Source: Christensenellaceae bacterium
GTDB lineage: Bacteria; Bacillota; Clostridia; Christensenellales; SZUA-584
Direction of reading: 5' to 3'
Length of the DNA: 9,005 bases
NCBI GenBank assembly: GCA_012719815.1
Contig: JAAXZP010000066.1
Span: forward strand, 1 to 9,005
The position numbers were made by a program, and so were the translations under genes. Below are positions 1-5,213 of the stretch, piece by piece. The notes below the pieces were generated by a model. The model worked only from the letters and a program-made list of their open reading frames with translations. It had not been told where the DNA came from and ran no database searches. Every line of letters starts with the position of its first letter. The stretch's first letter is position 1.

Positions 1-596
1 ACGCCTTCGCCGAAATATTCGATGATCTTGCCCACACCGCCCTTCACGCTCAGGCGCCGCAGCACTTCCAGTATGATATCCTTCGCGGACACGCCGAAAG
101 GCAGCCTGCCCTTCAGCTCGATGCCGAGGATCTTGGGCATGGTGATGTAATACGGGCCGCCGGCCATCGCCACGGCCACGTCCAGCCCGCCCGCGCCGAT
201 GGCGATCATGCCGATGCCGCCGCCGGTGGGCGTATGGCTGTCCGAGCCCAATAGCGTCGCGCCCGGCACGCCGAAGCGCTCCAGGTTCACCTGGTGGCAA
301 ATGCCGTTGCCCGGACGGCTGCAGTATATGCCGTACTTTTTGGCGACGGTTTCGATATACTTGTGGTCGTCCGCGTTCTCAAAGCCGGTCTGCAGCATGT
401 TATGGTCAATATAAGCGACGCTTTTTTTGGTCTTCACGCGCGGCACGCCCATGGCCTCAAACTGAAGGTATGCCATGGTCCCCGTGGAATCCTGCGTCAG
501 CGTATAGTCTATTCTGATGGCAATCTCCTCTCCGGCCACCATGTTCCCGGAGACCAGATGATCCCTCAATATTTTTTCAGCAAGTGTGTTGCTCAA
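1..596 (-). CDS. acn: Aconitate hydratase (Aquifex/clostridial-type aconitase), N-terminal part, cut by window edge
   Basis: Cytoplasmic 4Fe-4S enzyme that interconverts citrate and isocitrate through cis-aconitate in the TCA pathway. Only the first 198 residues are present; the gene runs off the left edge. Visible aconitase signatures are TQDSTGTMAYLQFEAMG (residues 34-50), the Asp-His-Asn active-site motif in YIDHN (62-66), SRPGNGICHQV (93-103) and the Ser-Asp-Ser-His-Thr motif with TPTGGGIG (118-129). The cluster-binding cysteines of the family lie further on, outside the window. The chosen start is TTG at 596-594, which gives MSNTLAEKIL, as expected for this family. It is preceded by a run of six G at 604-609, seven bases upstream, acting as Shine-Dalgarno. 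The gene follows spoVT on the same strand but is separated from it by a terminator and has its own promoter. The related 3-isopropylmalate and homoaconitate dehydratases are less likely, because the N-terminal TLTQDSTGTMAYLQFEAMG block is aconitase-like. Confidence 0.93.
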   Translation of the reverse strand, partial: MSNTLAEKILRDHLVSGNMVAGEEIAIRIDYTLTQDSTGTMAYLQFEAMGVPRVKTKKSVAYIDHNMLQTGFENADDHKYIETVAKKYGIYCSRPGNGICHQVNLERFGVPGATLLGSDSHTPTGGGIGMIAIGAGGLDVAVAMAGGPYYITMPKILGIELKGRLPFGVSAKDIILEVLRRLSVKGGVGKIIEYFGEG

Positions 597-631
597 AAAT
601 AAGCCCCCCGATCTTCAAAGTTACTGCTACG

Positions 632-660
632 ATTCTACCTTTTGGGATAAAAAAAATCAA
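632..660 (-). promoter_or_regulatory. Sigma-A-like promoter for aconitase gene
   Basis: On the minus strand, TTGATT (660-655) is followed by a 17-bp spacer and TAGAAT (637-632). These match the -35 and -10 consensus at 4 of 6 and 5 of 6 positions. A start about seven bases past the -10 would leave a leader of roughly 30 nt before the TTG start at 596. The -35 lies inside the terminator of the upstream gene. Confidence 0.6.
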
Positions 661-697
661 CTTGATTGCGCAAAATAGCCGCAAGCAAGCTGATTTT
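649..697 (-). terminator. Rho-independent terminator of spoVT
   Basis: Read on the minus strand, a 12-bp outer stem (697-686 with 664-653, one G-T wobble) continues through one C/T mismatch into a 5-bp inner stem TTGCG/CGCAA. The terminal loop is 9 nt and a run of eight T (656-649) follows. It lies 34 bases after the spoVT stop codon and should insulate the aconitase gene from read-through. Confidence 0.8.
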
Positions 698-730
698 CAG
701 CCTTTTGCCAATGGGCAGGCCGGTCTTGCC

Positions 731-1273
731 CTATTGCGACATCTGTCGCCCCAGAAACGCGGCGGCTGCTTCCGCGGCCTTCTGCTCGGCATCGCCGATG
801 GTGCCGCCCCCGCGCGCGATAATTGCCACAGCGCCGATGGGCTGTCCTTCCATCAGTATCGGCGCGATCACCTGTGCGCCTGTCAGCGCCGTATCCTCCC
901 CGCTGACCAGCGGTATGGTATTCGCGCCTTCCTTGCGCTGCACGGTGCGCCCGTTGATCACTTCCTCCAGCGCGCTGCTCACCGGCCGTTCAAAGTAGTC
1001 GCGTTTGTGGTCGCCGCTGGCCGCCAATACGGTGTCCCGGTCCGAGATCACCGCCGTCAGCCCCAGTGTCTGCGAGAGCGCTTCCGCGAAATCCAGTGCG
1101 AATGCCGCGAGCTCTCCGATCGGTGAATACTTCTTTAATATGATACCGCCTTCGCGATCCGTGTATATCTCAAGCGGATCGCCCTCCCGTATGCGAAGCG
1201 TGCGCCTGATTTCTTTGGGTATCACAATTCTGCCTAGCTCGTCGATTCGCCTGACGATGCCGGTTGCTTTCAT
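731..1273 (-). CDS. spoVT: Stage V sporulation protein T, forespore transcription factor
   Basis: DNA-binding regulator that, in Bacillus, adjusts sigma-G-dependent genes in the forespore late in sporulation. The product is 180 residues, close to the 178 of the B. subtilis protein. Residues 1-50 are the swapped-hairpin AbrB DNA-binding domain, with the nearly invariant start MKATGIVRRIDELGR and IPKEIRRTLRIREGDPLEIY. Residues 55-178 form the GAF-like domain, ending in the family-typical AAAAFLGRQMSQ. The ATG at 1273 has a strong AGGAGG seven bases upstream. A sigma-G-like promoter lies in front and a terminator behind, so it is probably transcribed alone. Its presence implies an endospore-forming lineage. 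AbrB or Abh are excluded because they lack the long C-terminal domain. Confidence 0.97.
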   Translation of the reverse strand: MKATGIVRRIDELGRIVIPKEIRRTLRIREGDPLEIYTDREGGIILKKYSPIGELAAFALDFAEALSQTLGLTAVISDRDTVLAASGDHKRDYFERPVSSALEEVINGRTVQRKEGANTIPLVSGEDTALTGAQVIAPILMEGQPIGAVAIIARGGGTIGDAEQKAAEAAAAFLGRQMSQ

Positions 1274-1320
1274 ATGTTGTCCTCCTTTTAGTTGTGACTG
1301 CTTTTGCTGTTATTGTTTGT

Positions 1321-1350
1321 TAGAATGGTCAAAATATGCGGGAGCGATGC
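1321..1350 (-). promoter_or_regulatory. Sigma-G-like forespore promoter for spoVT
   Basis: On the minus strand, GCATC (1350-1346) is separated by 18 bases from CATTCTA (1327-1321). This fits the known sigma-G pattern of about GYATR, 17-18 bases, CATNNTA, which is the sigma factor that controls spoVT in B. subtilis. The expected start near 1314 leaves a leader of about 40 nt containing the AGGAGG ribosome binding site. Confidence 0.6.
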
Positions 1351-1362
1351 AAAAATGGCTGA

Positions 1363-1388
1363 CAGGGCTGCGCGAGTTTTCCGCCCTG
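1363..1388. repeat. Inverted repeat in the divergent spoVT/araC intergenic region
   Basis: CAGGGC (1363-1368) and GCCCTG (1383-1388) are perfect complements around a 14-base loop. A second complementary pair, AGTTTT (1375-1380) and AAAACT (1394-1399), overlaps it. It lies just upstream of the spoVT promoter and about 45 bases before the -35 of the regulator gene. It could be an operator or chance. No T-run follows on either strand, so it is not a typical terminator. The rest of the gap between the two divergent genes holds only their promoters and ribosome binding sites. Confidence 0.3.
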
Positions 1389-1432
1389 CTGTTAAAACTG
1401 CCGGCATAAGACAGCCCCCGCACTCAATCGTC

Positions 1433-1462
1433 TTGACAAAAACTAAGCTAAATGACAATATT
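1433..1462 (+). promoter_or_regulatory. Candidate sigma-A promoter for the PAS-AraC regulator
   Basis: A perfect TTGACA (1433-1438) is followed by an 18-bp spacer and AATATT (1457-1462), which matches the -10 consensus at 4 of 6 positions. The predicted start near 1469 falls downstream of a possible TTG start at 1466. It therefore supports the ATG at 1529 as the true start of the gene. Confidence 0.5.
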
Positions 1463-1528
1463 TAATTGCAGCGTGTCCCTTCAAAATTGATTGTCCTCTG
1501 TTTATATTTTTCCGCCGGAAAAGTGGTT

Positions 1529-2320
1529 ATGAAAAACAGCATATCCCGGGAAGGCATGCAGGCCCTCCTCCTCCTGGCCGGGAGCAACGATTTGTTCTGC
1601 GACCTGATCGAAAGCTTCCCCTACCCCATCCAGCTCTATAAGCCGGACGGGCTGCTGGTCGCTGTCAATGCGGCCTTTCTTAAAGAGTTCAGCATTCCTC
1701 ATCCGAGTCTTATCGTCGGCAAATACAACATACTGCAGGACCCGACGCTTGCCGAGTACGGCGTTTCCGAAGAAGTGCGCACCGCCTTTGAGGGAAAGCC
1801 GGCCTGCGTGATGAACATTCCGGCGCCGGTTCACAAGCTCAAGCAATGGTTTCACATCCCCGTGAAATCCACCGAGCTGTTCTATCTGGATATCTCCTCC
1901 TTCCCGCTCAGAAACGACCAGAACGAAATGATCGGCGTCGCCATTGTCTACGTCACGCGCAGAAAGTACCAGGACCGGGAGGAAATCGTCAAGGCCAAGG
2001 AATATATTGAAAGCCACTGGCTGGAAAAGTTCAGCGTGGAGGAAGTCGCCAAAGCGGCGCTGATGAGCGTGGCCCATTTCGAGCGCACATTCAAGGCGTG
2101 CACCGGCATGACCCCGCACGACTATTACATCAAGACAAAAGTCAACAGGCTCAAGGAAGCGCTGCTCAACCAAAACAAAGGCGTGGAACAGGCGTTTTCC
2201 GAATGCGGACTGCCCTATCATGGCTACTACGCCCAGCTTTTCAAAAGGGAAACGGGGCTGACGCCTTCCGAATACCGCAAAATAGCGCAGACGCAAACCC
2301 GGCCTATCGACAAGCCGTAA
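1529..2320 (+). CDS. PAS-domain AraC/XylS-family transcriptional regulator
   Basis: Probable one-component regulator of 263 residues. Residues 24-145 resemble a PAS sensor fold (LIESFPYPIQLYKPDGLLVAVNAAF, then FYLDISSFPLRNDQNEMIGVAIVYVT). Residues 154-253 form the AraC double helix-turn-helix, with first helix pair EKFSVEEVAKAALMSVAHFERTF and the second ending in the canonical YAQLFKRETGLTPSEYRK. The frame stays open upstream to a TTG at 1466. The ATG at 1529 is preferred because GGAA lies just ahead of it and a TTGACA-type promoter overlaps the upstream extension. It is divergent from spoVT, and the downstream gene on the same strand begins 239 bases later. AraC regulators with an N-terminal PAS domain usually respond to a small ligand or metabolic state. 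The ligand and targets cannot be read here. Confidence 0.88.
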   Translation: MKNSISREGMQALLLLAGSNDLFCDLIESFPYPIQLYKPDGLLVAVNAAFLKEFSIPHPSLIVGKYNILQDPTLAEYGVSEEVRTAFEGKPACVMNIPAPVHKLKQWFHIPVKSTELFYLDISSFPLRNDQNEMIGVAIVYVTRRKYQDREEIVKAKEYIESHWLEKFSVEEVAKAALMSVAHFERTFKACTGMTPHDYYIKTKVNRLKEALLNQNKGVEQAFSECGLPYHGYYAQLFKRETGLTPSEYRKIAQTQTRPIDKP

Positions 2321-2401
2321 AAGTCAGCCAAAACCAACAAAAAAGGCGCAAAATCCCGTCTATATACAGCAGAATCCTGACTATGCGCCCTCATCATTCC
2401 A

Positions 2402-2421
2402 CAATATAATTCCAATATAAT
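2402..2421. repeat. Two direct copies of CAATATAAT, each containing a TATAAT box
   Basis: CAATATAAT occurs at 2402-2410 and again at 2413-2421, with an 11-bp period close to one helical turn. Each copy holds a perfect TATAAT (2405-2410 and 2416-2421). Neither has a recognisable -35 at 16-18 bp. This may be an activator-dependent promoter for the gene at 2560, or simply AT-rich spacer. In the gap between the regulator stop and the next gene, only these repeats and two hairpins are visible. Confidence 0.4.
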
Positions 2422-2427
2422 ACTTAC

Positions 2428-2461
2428 CCGATGTGGCTTCTTTCTTTTGTATTCACATCGG
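2428..2461. repeat. Perfect 8-bp inverted repeat CCGATGTG/CACATCGG
   Basis: CCGATGTG (2428-2435) and CACATCGG (2454-2461) pair perfectly around an 18-base pyrimidine-rich loop. A related element, CACATCCGG, follows at 2472-2480. With only a short TTTT downstream it could be a weak terminator of the regulator gene. It begins seven bases past the second TATAAT box, so it could equally be a leader hairpin or a protein-binding site. Confidence 0.4.
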
Positions 2462-2501
2462 CGGCTTTTCTCACATCCGGCTGAGCCAGTCCAAATCTTA
2501 A

Positions 2502-2532
2502 TCCGGGCCGGGCGCCGGAGTTTTATGTTTTC
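2502..2532 (+). terminator. Possible weak hairpin/terminator before gene at 2560
   Basis: TCCGG (2502-2506) pairs with CCGGA (2515-2519) around an 8-base GC-rich loop, followed by GTTTTATGTTTT. The stem is only 5 bp and lies about 40 bases before the next start codon. It may end transcription from the regulator gene or attenuate the next gene. The support is structural only. Confidence 0.25.
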
Positions 2533-2559
2533 ATTAAAACCAGAGGAAGGTATCCTGAT

Positions 2560-3438
2560 ATGAATGATATAGCCAAAAAAAGAAGTCCCGTGCTGCTGGC
2601 CGCATTGATTGCGGGCGGGCTTGCGGTCATCGCGGCCGCCGTCATACTGGTCGTGCTGCTAACAGGCACCATTTCTCTTACCGGCCCGTGGCACAGCGAA
2701 ACGCTGGACCAGCTGCTGCGTTTCCACGACGACCGGACAGTGGTCATCCATACGCAAAGCGGCGTTTCCGAAGGCTCGTACGTGTTCGACGCGAAAACCG
2801 GAACGGGTATCATCACAAAAGACGGGCAGAGCCTTGCGTTCACGCTGTCCGGAGATACCCTGCTGGTTTATGACGGCGGCGCGGAGAACGCATTCGTACG
2901 CGGCGATATGGAAATCGTGCCCGCTTTCGCCGAAGCCACGCCATCCGCAACACCGGATGTAACGCCGGCCGCGACACCGCCCGAATCGCCATCCGCAGCC
3001 CCATCCGAAGCCCCGGCCGCAACGCCGACTGCAGCGCCGTCCACAGCGCCTCCTTCAATTCCCAAGCCGCCCGCCTCGCCCAACCCGACGTCCACGATCA
3101 CCCTGGCGCCACCGGCCGTTTCCACTCCGACGCCCACGCCGTCCGGCGTCGTGGTTTCGCAGATGCCGATGCCCAGCAGCGTCCCGTCGCTGGTCCTCAC
3201 CGTATCCGTCGCAGGCACCTGGAGCCGAGTGAACAACCCCGGCGAGAAGCTGGAGTTCCGCGATGATGGCACGGTGAGACACACCATCCCCCCGTCGTCT
3301 GTTTTCGGAGGCGAATACGAATACGACAATACGGCGCGCGAAGGCACGCTGTACATAGCGGAAAGAGAGATAAAGTTCAAGATCACCGGCACCAATAAGC
3401 TCACGCTGGAAGACGGAACGGTATTCGAGCGCCAATAA
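2560..3438 (+). CDS. Membrane-anchored protein with two homologous small domains flanking a Pro/Thr/Ala-rich linker
   Basis: Unrecognised protein of 292 residues. Residues 11-35 form one hydrophobic segment after a short basic N-terminus, so it should be anchored in the membrane with the bulk outside. Residues 42-115 and 219-291 are related to each other: both begin G-x-W, continue with a F-x-D-D-x-T-V block (LLRFHDDRTV and LEFRDDGTV), then a Y-x-(F/Y)-(D)-x block, a G-T-(G/L) strand, and end in AFVR or VFER. This all-beta pattern resembles lipocalin-like or DUF5640-type domains of Firmicute exported proteins. Between them, residues 124-207 are a low-complexity linker rich in Pro, Thr, Ser and Ala, such as those in cell-wall-spanning proteins. 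The ATG at 2560 has GGAAGG nine bases upstream. It has no catalytic motif and is probably structural or ligand-binding. Confidence 0.8.
   Translation: MNDIAKKRSPVLLAALIAGGLAVIAAAVILVVLLTGTISLTGPWHSETLDQLLRFHDDRTVVIHTQSGVSEGSYVFDAKTGTGIITKDGQSLAFTLSGDTLLVYDGGAENAFVRGDMEIVPAFAEATPSATPDVTPAATPPESPSAAPSEAPAATPTAAPSTAPPSIPKPPASPNPTSTITLAPPAVSTPTPTPSGVVVSQMPMPSSVPSLVLTVSVAGTWSRVNNPGEKLEFRDDGTVRHTIPPSSVFGGEYEYDNTAREGTLYIAEREIKFKITGTNKLTLEDGTVFERQ
2929..3180 (+). repeat. Low-complexity Pro/Thr/Ser/Ala coding region
   Basis: Residues 124-207 of the anchored protein are dominated by irregular ATP, AAP, SAP and TPTP units without a fixed period. Such linkers are flexible and extended and often cross or decorate the cell wall. 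The matching GC-rich DNA also creates a long spurious open frame on the opposite strand. Confidence 0.7.
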
Positions 3439-3462
3439 AGCAGCAAAAAAGCCCTGCTCTTT
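3439..3462 (+). terminator. Weak possible terminator after gene at 2560
   Basis: AGCAG (3439-3443) pairs with CTGCT (3454-3458), with a 10-base loop and then CTTT. The stem is short and the T-run poor, so read-through into the lipoprotein gene at 3501 is likely. No separate promoter is evident in the remaining 40 bases. Confidence 0.3.
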
Positions 3463-3500
3463 CCGATTTATAGCATTACTTGACGAAAGGAATGATTCAC

Positions 3501-4142
3501 ATGAAATGGTTTTGCGTCGCCATCGTTTTATTGTTGGGCCTAGCGCTGTGCCTGGCGGGATGTTCAGGCAGCGGCGCAGAAGCCCCGCAGATGCAGGAGA
3601 TGCCGGCGGCGGAAGGCGCAGCCGCCAGTGCGCCGCCTGCCAGCCAGGAAAGTCCGTCGGTCAGCCAGGACAGAGCTCCGGTCAGTCAGGATAGCACGCC
3701 GGCCGGAAACATCATCGAACCGGAGCAGCTCATCTCCAGGCAGGAGGCCGAACCGCTGCTGGGCGAAGCGGTCAAAGAAGGCGAAAAGAAAGAACAGCCT
3801 GTCGTCGGGCAGAAGATATGCTTTTACGATGCGCAAAACGAAGATTCATTGAGTTTCCTTCAGATCAGCATCACCCAGTCGGCATTTATAAAGAGCAGCA
3901 GCCAGACGCCGGAGAGCATATATGCGGCGACAAAGGAAGCGCTGTTTGATGCGGGCGAGCAAAGAAGCGTCGGCGGGGTGGGCAACGAATATTTCTTCGG
4001 AACGCCGGGCCTGCACATACTGAAGGACGGATACTACCTCTGCATTGCCGCCGGCAATTCGGATAGCAGCAAGGTCCAGCAGGTGTTGGAGCAGGCGGGC
4101 GCTCTGGCCGTCGCGAATCTGGAAAAGGCGCTTGGCCGGTAG
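3501..4142 (+). CDS. Putative lipoprotein of unknown function
   Basis: A 213-residue exported protein. Residues 1-20 are a lipoprotein signal peptide with lipobox LAGC, so Cys21 would be lipidated and the protein held on the outer face of the membrane. Residues 22-72 are a Gln/Pro/Ser/Ala-rich spacer including three heptads (47-67). Residues 73-213 look globular: PEQLISRQEAEPLLGEAV, a QKICFYD strand, a predicted helix around TPESIYAATKEALFDAG, then GVGNEYFFGTPGLHILKDGYYLCIAAG, and a C-terminal helix. The shape recalls small lipoproteins with DUF3558-like folds, but I do not recognise the family. The frame extends to a TTG at 3480. The ATG at 3501 is chosen because AAAGGA lies ahead of it and it gives a clean signal peptide. 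It is probably co-transcribed with the gene at 2560 and ends at a terminator. Confidence 0.82.
   Translation: MKWFCVAIVLLLGLALCLAGCSGSGAEAPQMQEMPAAEGAAASAPPASQESPSVSQDRAPVSQDSTPAGNIIEPEQLISRQEAEPLLGEAVKEGEKKEQPVVGQKICFYDAQNEDSLSFLQISITQSAFIKSSSQTPESIYAATKEALFDAGEQRSVGGVGNEYFFGTPGLHILKDGYYLCIAAGNSDSSKVQQVLEQAGALAVANLEKALGR
3639..3701 (+). repeat. Three tandem 21-bp repeats encoding a heptad
   Basis: Units start at 3639, 3660 and 3681 and encode ASQESPS, VSQDRAP and VSQDSTP. The core GTCAG(C/T)CAGGA is nearly identical between units two and three. The repeat lies in the spacer between the lipid anchor and the globular domain, where copy number could change length without breaking the frame. 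Confidence 0.75.
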
Positions 4143-4165
4143 CTGATCATTCTGCATAAAGTTTC

Positions 4166-4198
4166 AGCCGACTGGCACTAAAACCAGCCGGCTTTTTT
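4166..4198 (+). terminator. Rho-independent terminator after the lipoprotein gene at 3501
   Basis: AGCCG (4166-4170) pairs with CGGCT (4189-4193). After one A/C mismatch, CTGG (4172-4175) pairs with CCAG (4184-4187). The loop is 8 nt and six T (4193-4198) follow. It lies 23 bases after the stop codon and separates this gene from the next lipoprotein gene. Confidence 0.8.
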
Positions 4199-4226
4199 GT
4201 CTGCAAAACACTGCCTGAAAATTTAC

Positions 4227-4255
4227 TTGTTTGCTTTGTATCCGGATAGTATAAT
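4227..4255 (+). promoter_or_regulatory. Sigma-A-like promoter for lipoprotein gene at 4306
   Basis: A perfect TATAAT (4250-4255) is preceded at 17 bp by TTGTTT (4227-4232), a weak -35. The predicted start near 4262 gives a leader of about 44 nt ending in the ribosome binding site. It lies directly after a terminator, so the gene is likely an independent unit. Confidence 0.6.
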
Positions 4256-4305
4256 TTATATTAATTGTGTCATTATTATGCAACTCATCCAAAAGGAGAT
4301 TGCAG

Positions 4306-5100
4306 ATGAAAACTAAAGCCGTCCTGTTTCTCTTGGCGGTATTGGCCGTATTGCTTTGCTCATGCGGTCGGGCGGGTGCCATCCCGGGCGCGGAAGCAGC
4401 AGACTACGGCGCGAACATCACGCGCGAGCAGGCAATCGATCAGATAAAAGCCATCAGCGGCGGCTCGGGCAATGCCGACGTCAGGTCTATTCCCGACCTG
4501 GACAAGGTTATCGACAGCGTCAGATACTATTTCATCAGGGCAAGCTTCCCCAGCCGGATGACCGCAGAATACTATGTGGACAGCATGGAAGGAAAGATAT
4601 TCGTCGCGATAAGCGGCGAGTTTGACATCAACAATCCGCTGCCGGCCGTTTCGATATCTTCGGGCGATGAGGAACCGGAAACTGTAACGGAGATTACGGC
4701 GGCCAGGAGCGAAGCTGTCAATGCCATCATCGAAACCCTGGGCATGACGGCCCAGCAGGTGGAAGAAAAATTCGGAGACGGTTATAGCCGGGTGTTCGTC
4801 AACTACGACAGCTATATGGAAGCGTTCCTGTACCGCGAACAGGGCTTCACCGTGGCGTTCGGGAAAGACGGCAAAGTGGCGTGCGTATACTGCAGCGAAA
4901 AAATAGACATCGGCGGCGCAAGGTCCGGCATGGATTTCTCGCAGGTCCAGGAGAAGCTGGGGAAAACGGTCTACCGCCAGAAATGGACGGACACCCCCGT
5001 CAATGCGGCATACCAGATAGAATACGGTTTCGATGGCCGTACCGTCGTGTTTTTCTCGCGCCAGAGCGGAGGCAGCGATTCCATCATGTGCATCAAATAA
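4306..5100 (+). CDS. Putative lipoprotein with two tandem BamE/BLIP-like repeats
   Basis: A 264-residue exported protein. Residues 1-19 are a signal peptide with an unusual lipobox LCSC, giving Cys20 as the lipid anchor; the Cys at -2 is atypical. Residues 36-110 (ITREQAIDQIKAISG, then YYFIRASFPSRMTAEYYVDSMEGKIFVAISG) vaguely resemble PepSY-type domains. Residues 145-196 and 207-264 are related: both open with the pattern G-M-x-x-x-Q-V-x-E-K-x-G (GMTAQQVEEKFG and GMDFSQVQEKLG), followed by beta strands with conserved Y, A and aromatic positions. That opening motif is typical of BamE/SmpA, BLIP and CAP-associated lipoprotein repeats, folds that bind other proteins. The frame runs up to a GTG at 4267. 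The ATG at 4306 is preferred, with AAAGGAGA seven bases upstream and a proper signal peptide. Function unknown. Confidence 0.8.
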   Translation: MKTKAVLFLLAVLAVLLCSCGRAGAIPGAEAADYGANITREQAIDQIKAISGGSGNADVRSIPDLDKVIDSVRYYFIRASFPSRMTAEYYVDSMEGKIFVAISGEFDINNPLPAVSISSGDEEPETVTEITAARSEAVNAIIETLGMTAQQVEEKFGDGYSRVFVNYDSYMEAFLYREQGFTVAFGKDGKVACVYCSEKIDIGGARSGMDFSQVQEKLGKTVYRQKWTDTPVNAAYQIEYGFDGRTVVFFSRQSGGSDSIMCIK

Positions 5101-5175
5101 TCGTATATCATCCACATTAAGCGCAATTCCTTTAATCTCAACTGTACAAAATCATATACAAGAAGTCGACGGCTG

Positions 5176-5204
5176 TTGACAAATGTAATAACAAATGTTA
5201 TTAT
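5176..5204 (+). promoter_or_regulatory. Strong sigma-A promoter of the ABC operon
   Basis: A perfect TTGACA (5176-5181), 17-bp spacer and TATTAT (5199-5204, 5 of 6) form the best promoter in the window. Transcription should begin near 5211, leaving a leader of about 120 nt before the ATPase start at 5333. No clear terminator for the preceding lipoprotein gene is visible between 5101 and this promoter. Confidence 0.75.
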
Positions 5205-5213
5205 ACAGTTGTC
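5178..5213. promoter_or_regulatory. Operator-like dyad and direct repeats overlapping the ABC operon promoter
   Basis: TAATAAC (5186-5192) and GTTATTA (5197-5203) are perfect inverted arms around AAAT, and GACAA (5178-5182) with TTGTC (5209-5213) extends the symmetry with a slight offset. Within it ACAAATGT occurs twice (5179-5186 and 5191-5198) with a 12-bp period. Each copy has the form ACA-NN-TGT, the core recognised by BlaI/MecI/CopY-type repressors. The elements cover the -35, the spacer and the -10, so a bound protein would repress. No regulator of that family is encoded in the window. Confidence 0.5.

Noticed and set aside
199..1126. Plus-strand frames of 71 to 180 aa across the aconitase and spoVT region
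   Set aside because: They lie opposite two confidently identified minus-strand genes, cross the terminator region, and show no domain.
1502..2296. Long 264-aa open frame on the minus strand opposite the AraC regulator
   Set aside because: The plus-strand product has clear PAS and AraC HTH domains. The antisense frame has no recognisable domain or ribosome binding site and follows from third-position GC bias.
2322..2389. Inverted pairs AGTCAG/CTGACT and GGCGCA/TGCGCC after the regulator gene
   Set aside because: The pairs interleave rather than nest, the loops are 33-49 bases, and no T-run follows. They are probably chance and are not called as a terminator or structured RNA.
2868..3446. 192-aa minus-strand frame rich in Gly/Val/Ala opposite the anchored protein
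   Set aside because: It is the mirror of the Pro/Thr/Ala-rich linker codons. It has no start signal, and its low complexity is inherited from the real gene.
3480..3500. Upstream TTG start for the lipoprotein at 3501
   Set aside because: The TTG lacks its own ribosome binding site, and the AAAGGA that serves the ATG at 3501 lies inside the extension. The ATG gives a normal lipoprotein signal peptide.
4267..4305. Upstream GTG start for the lipoprotein at 4306
   Set aside because: The GTG is only a few bases past the predicted transcript start, and the extension would contain the AAAGGAGA ribosome binding site of the ATG at 4306. The longer product would spoil the signal peptide.
4360..5115. 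251-aa minus-strand frame opposite the lipoprotein at 4306
   Set aside because: The plus-strand gene has a promoter, ribosome binding site, signal peptide and internal repeats. The antisense product has none of these.
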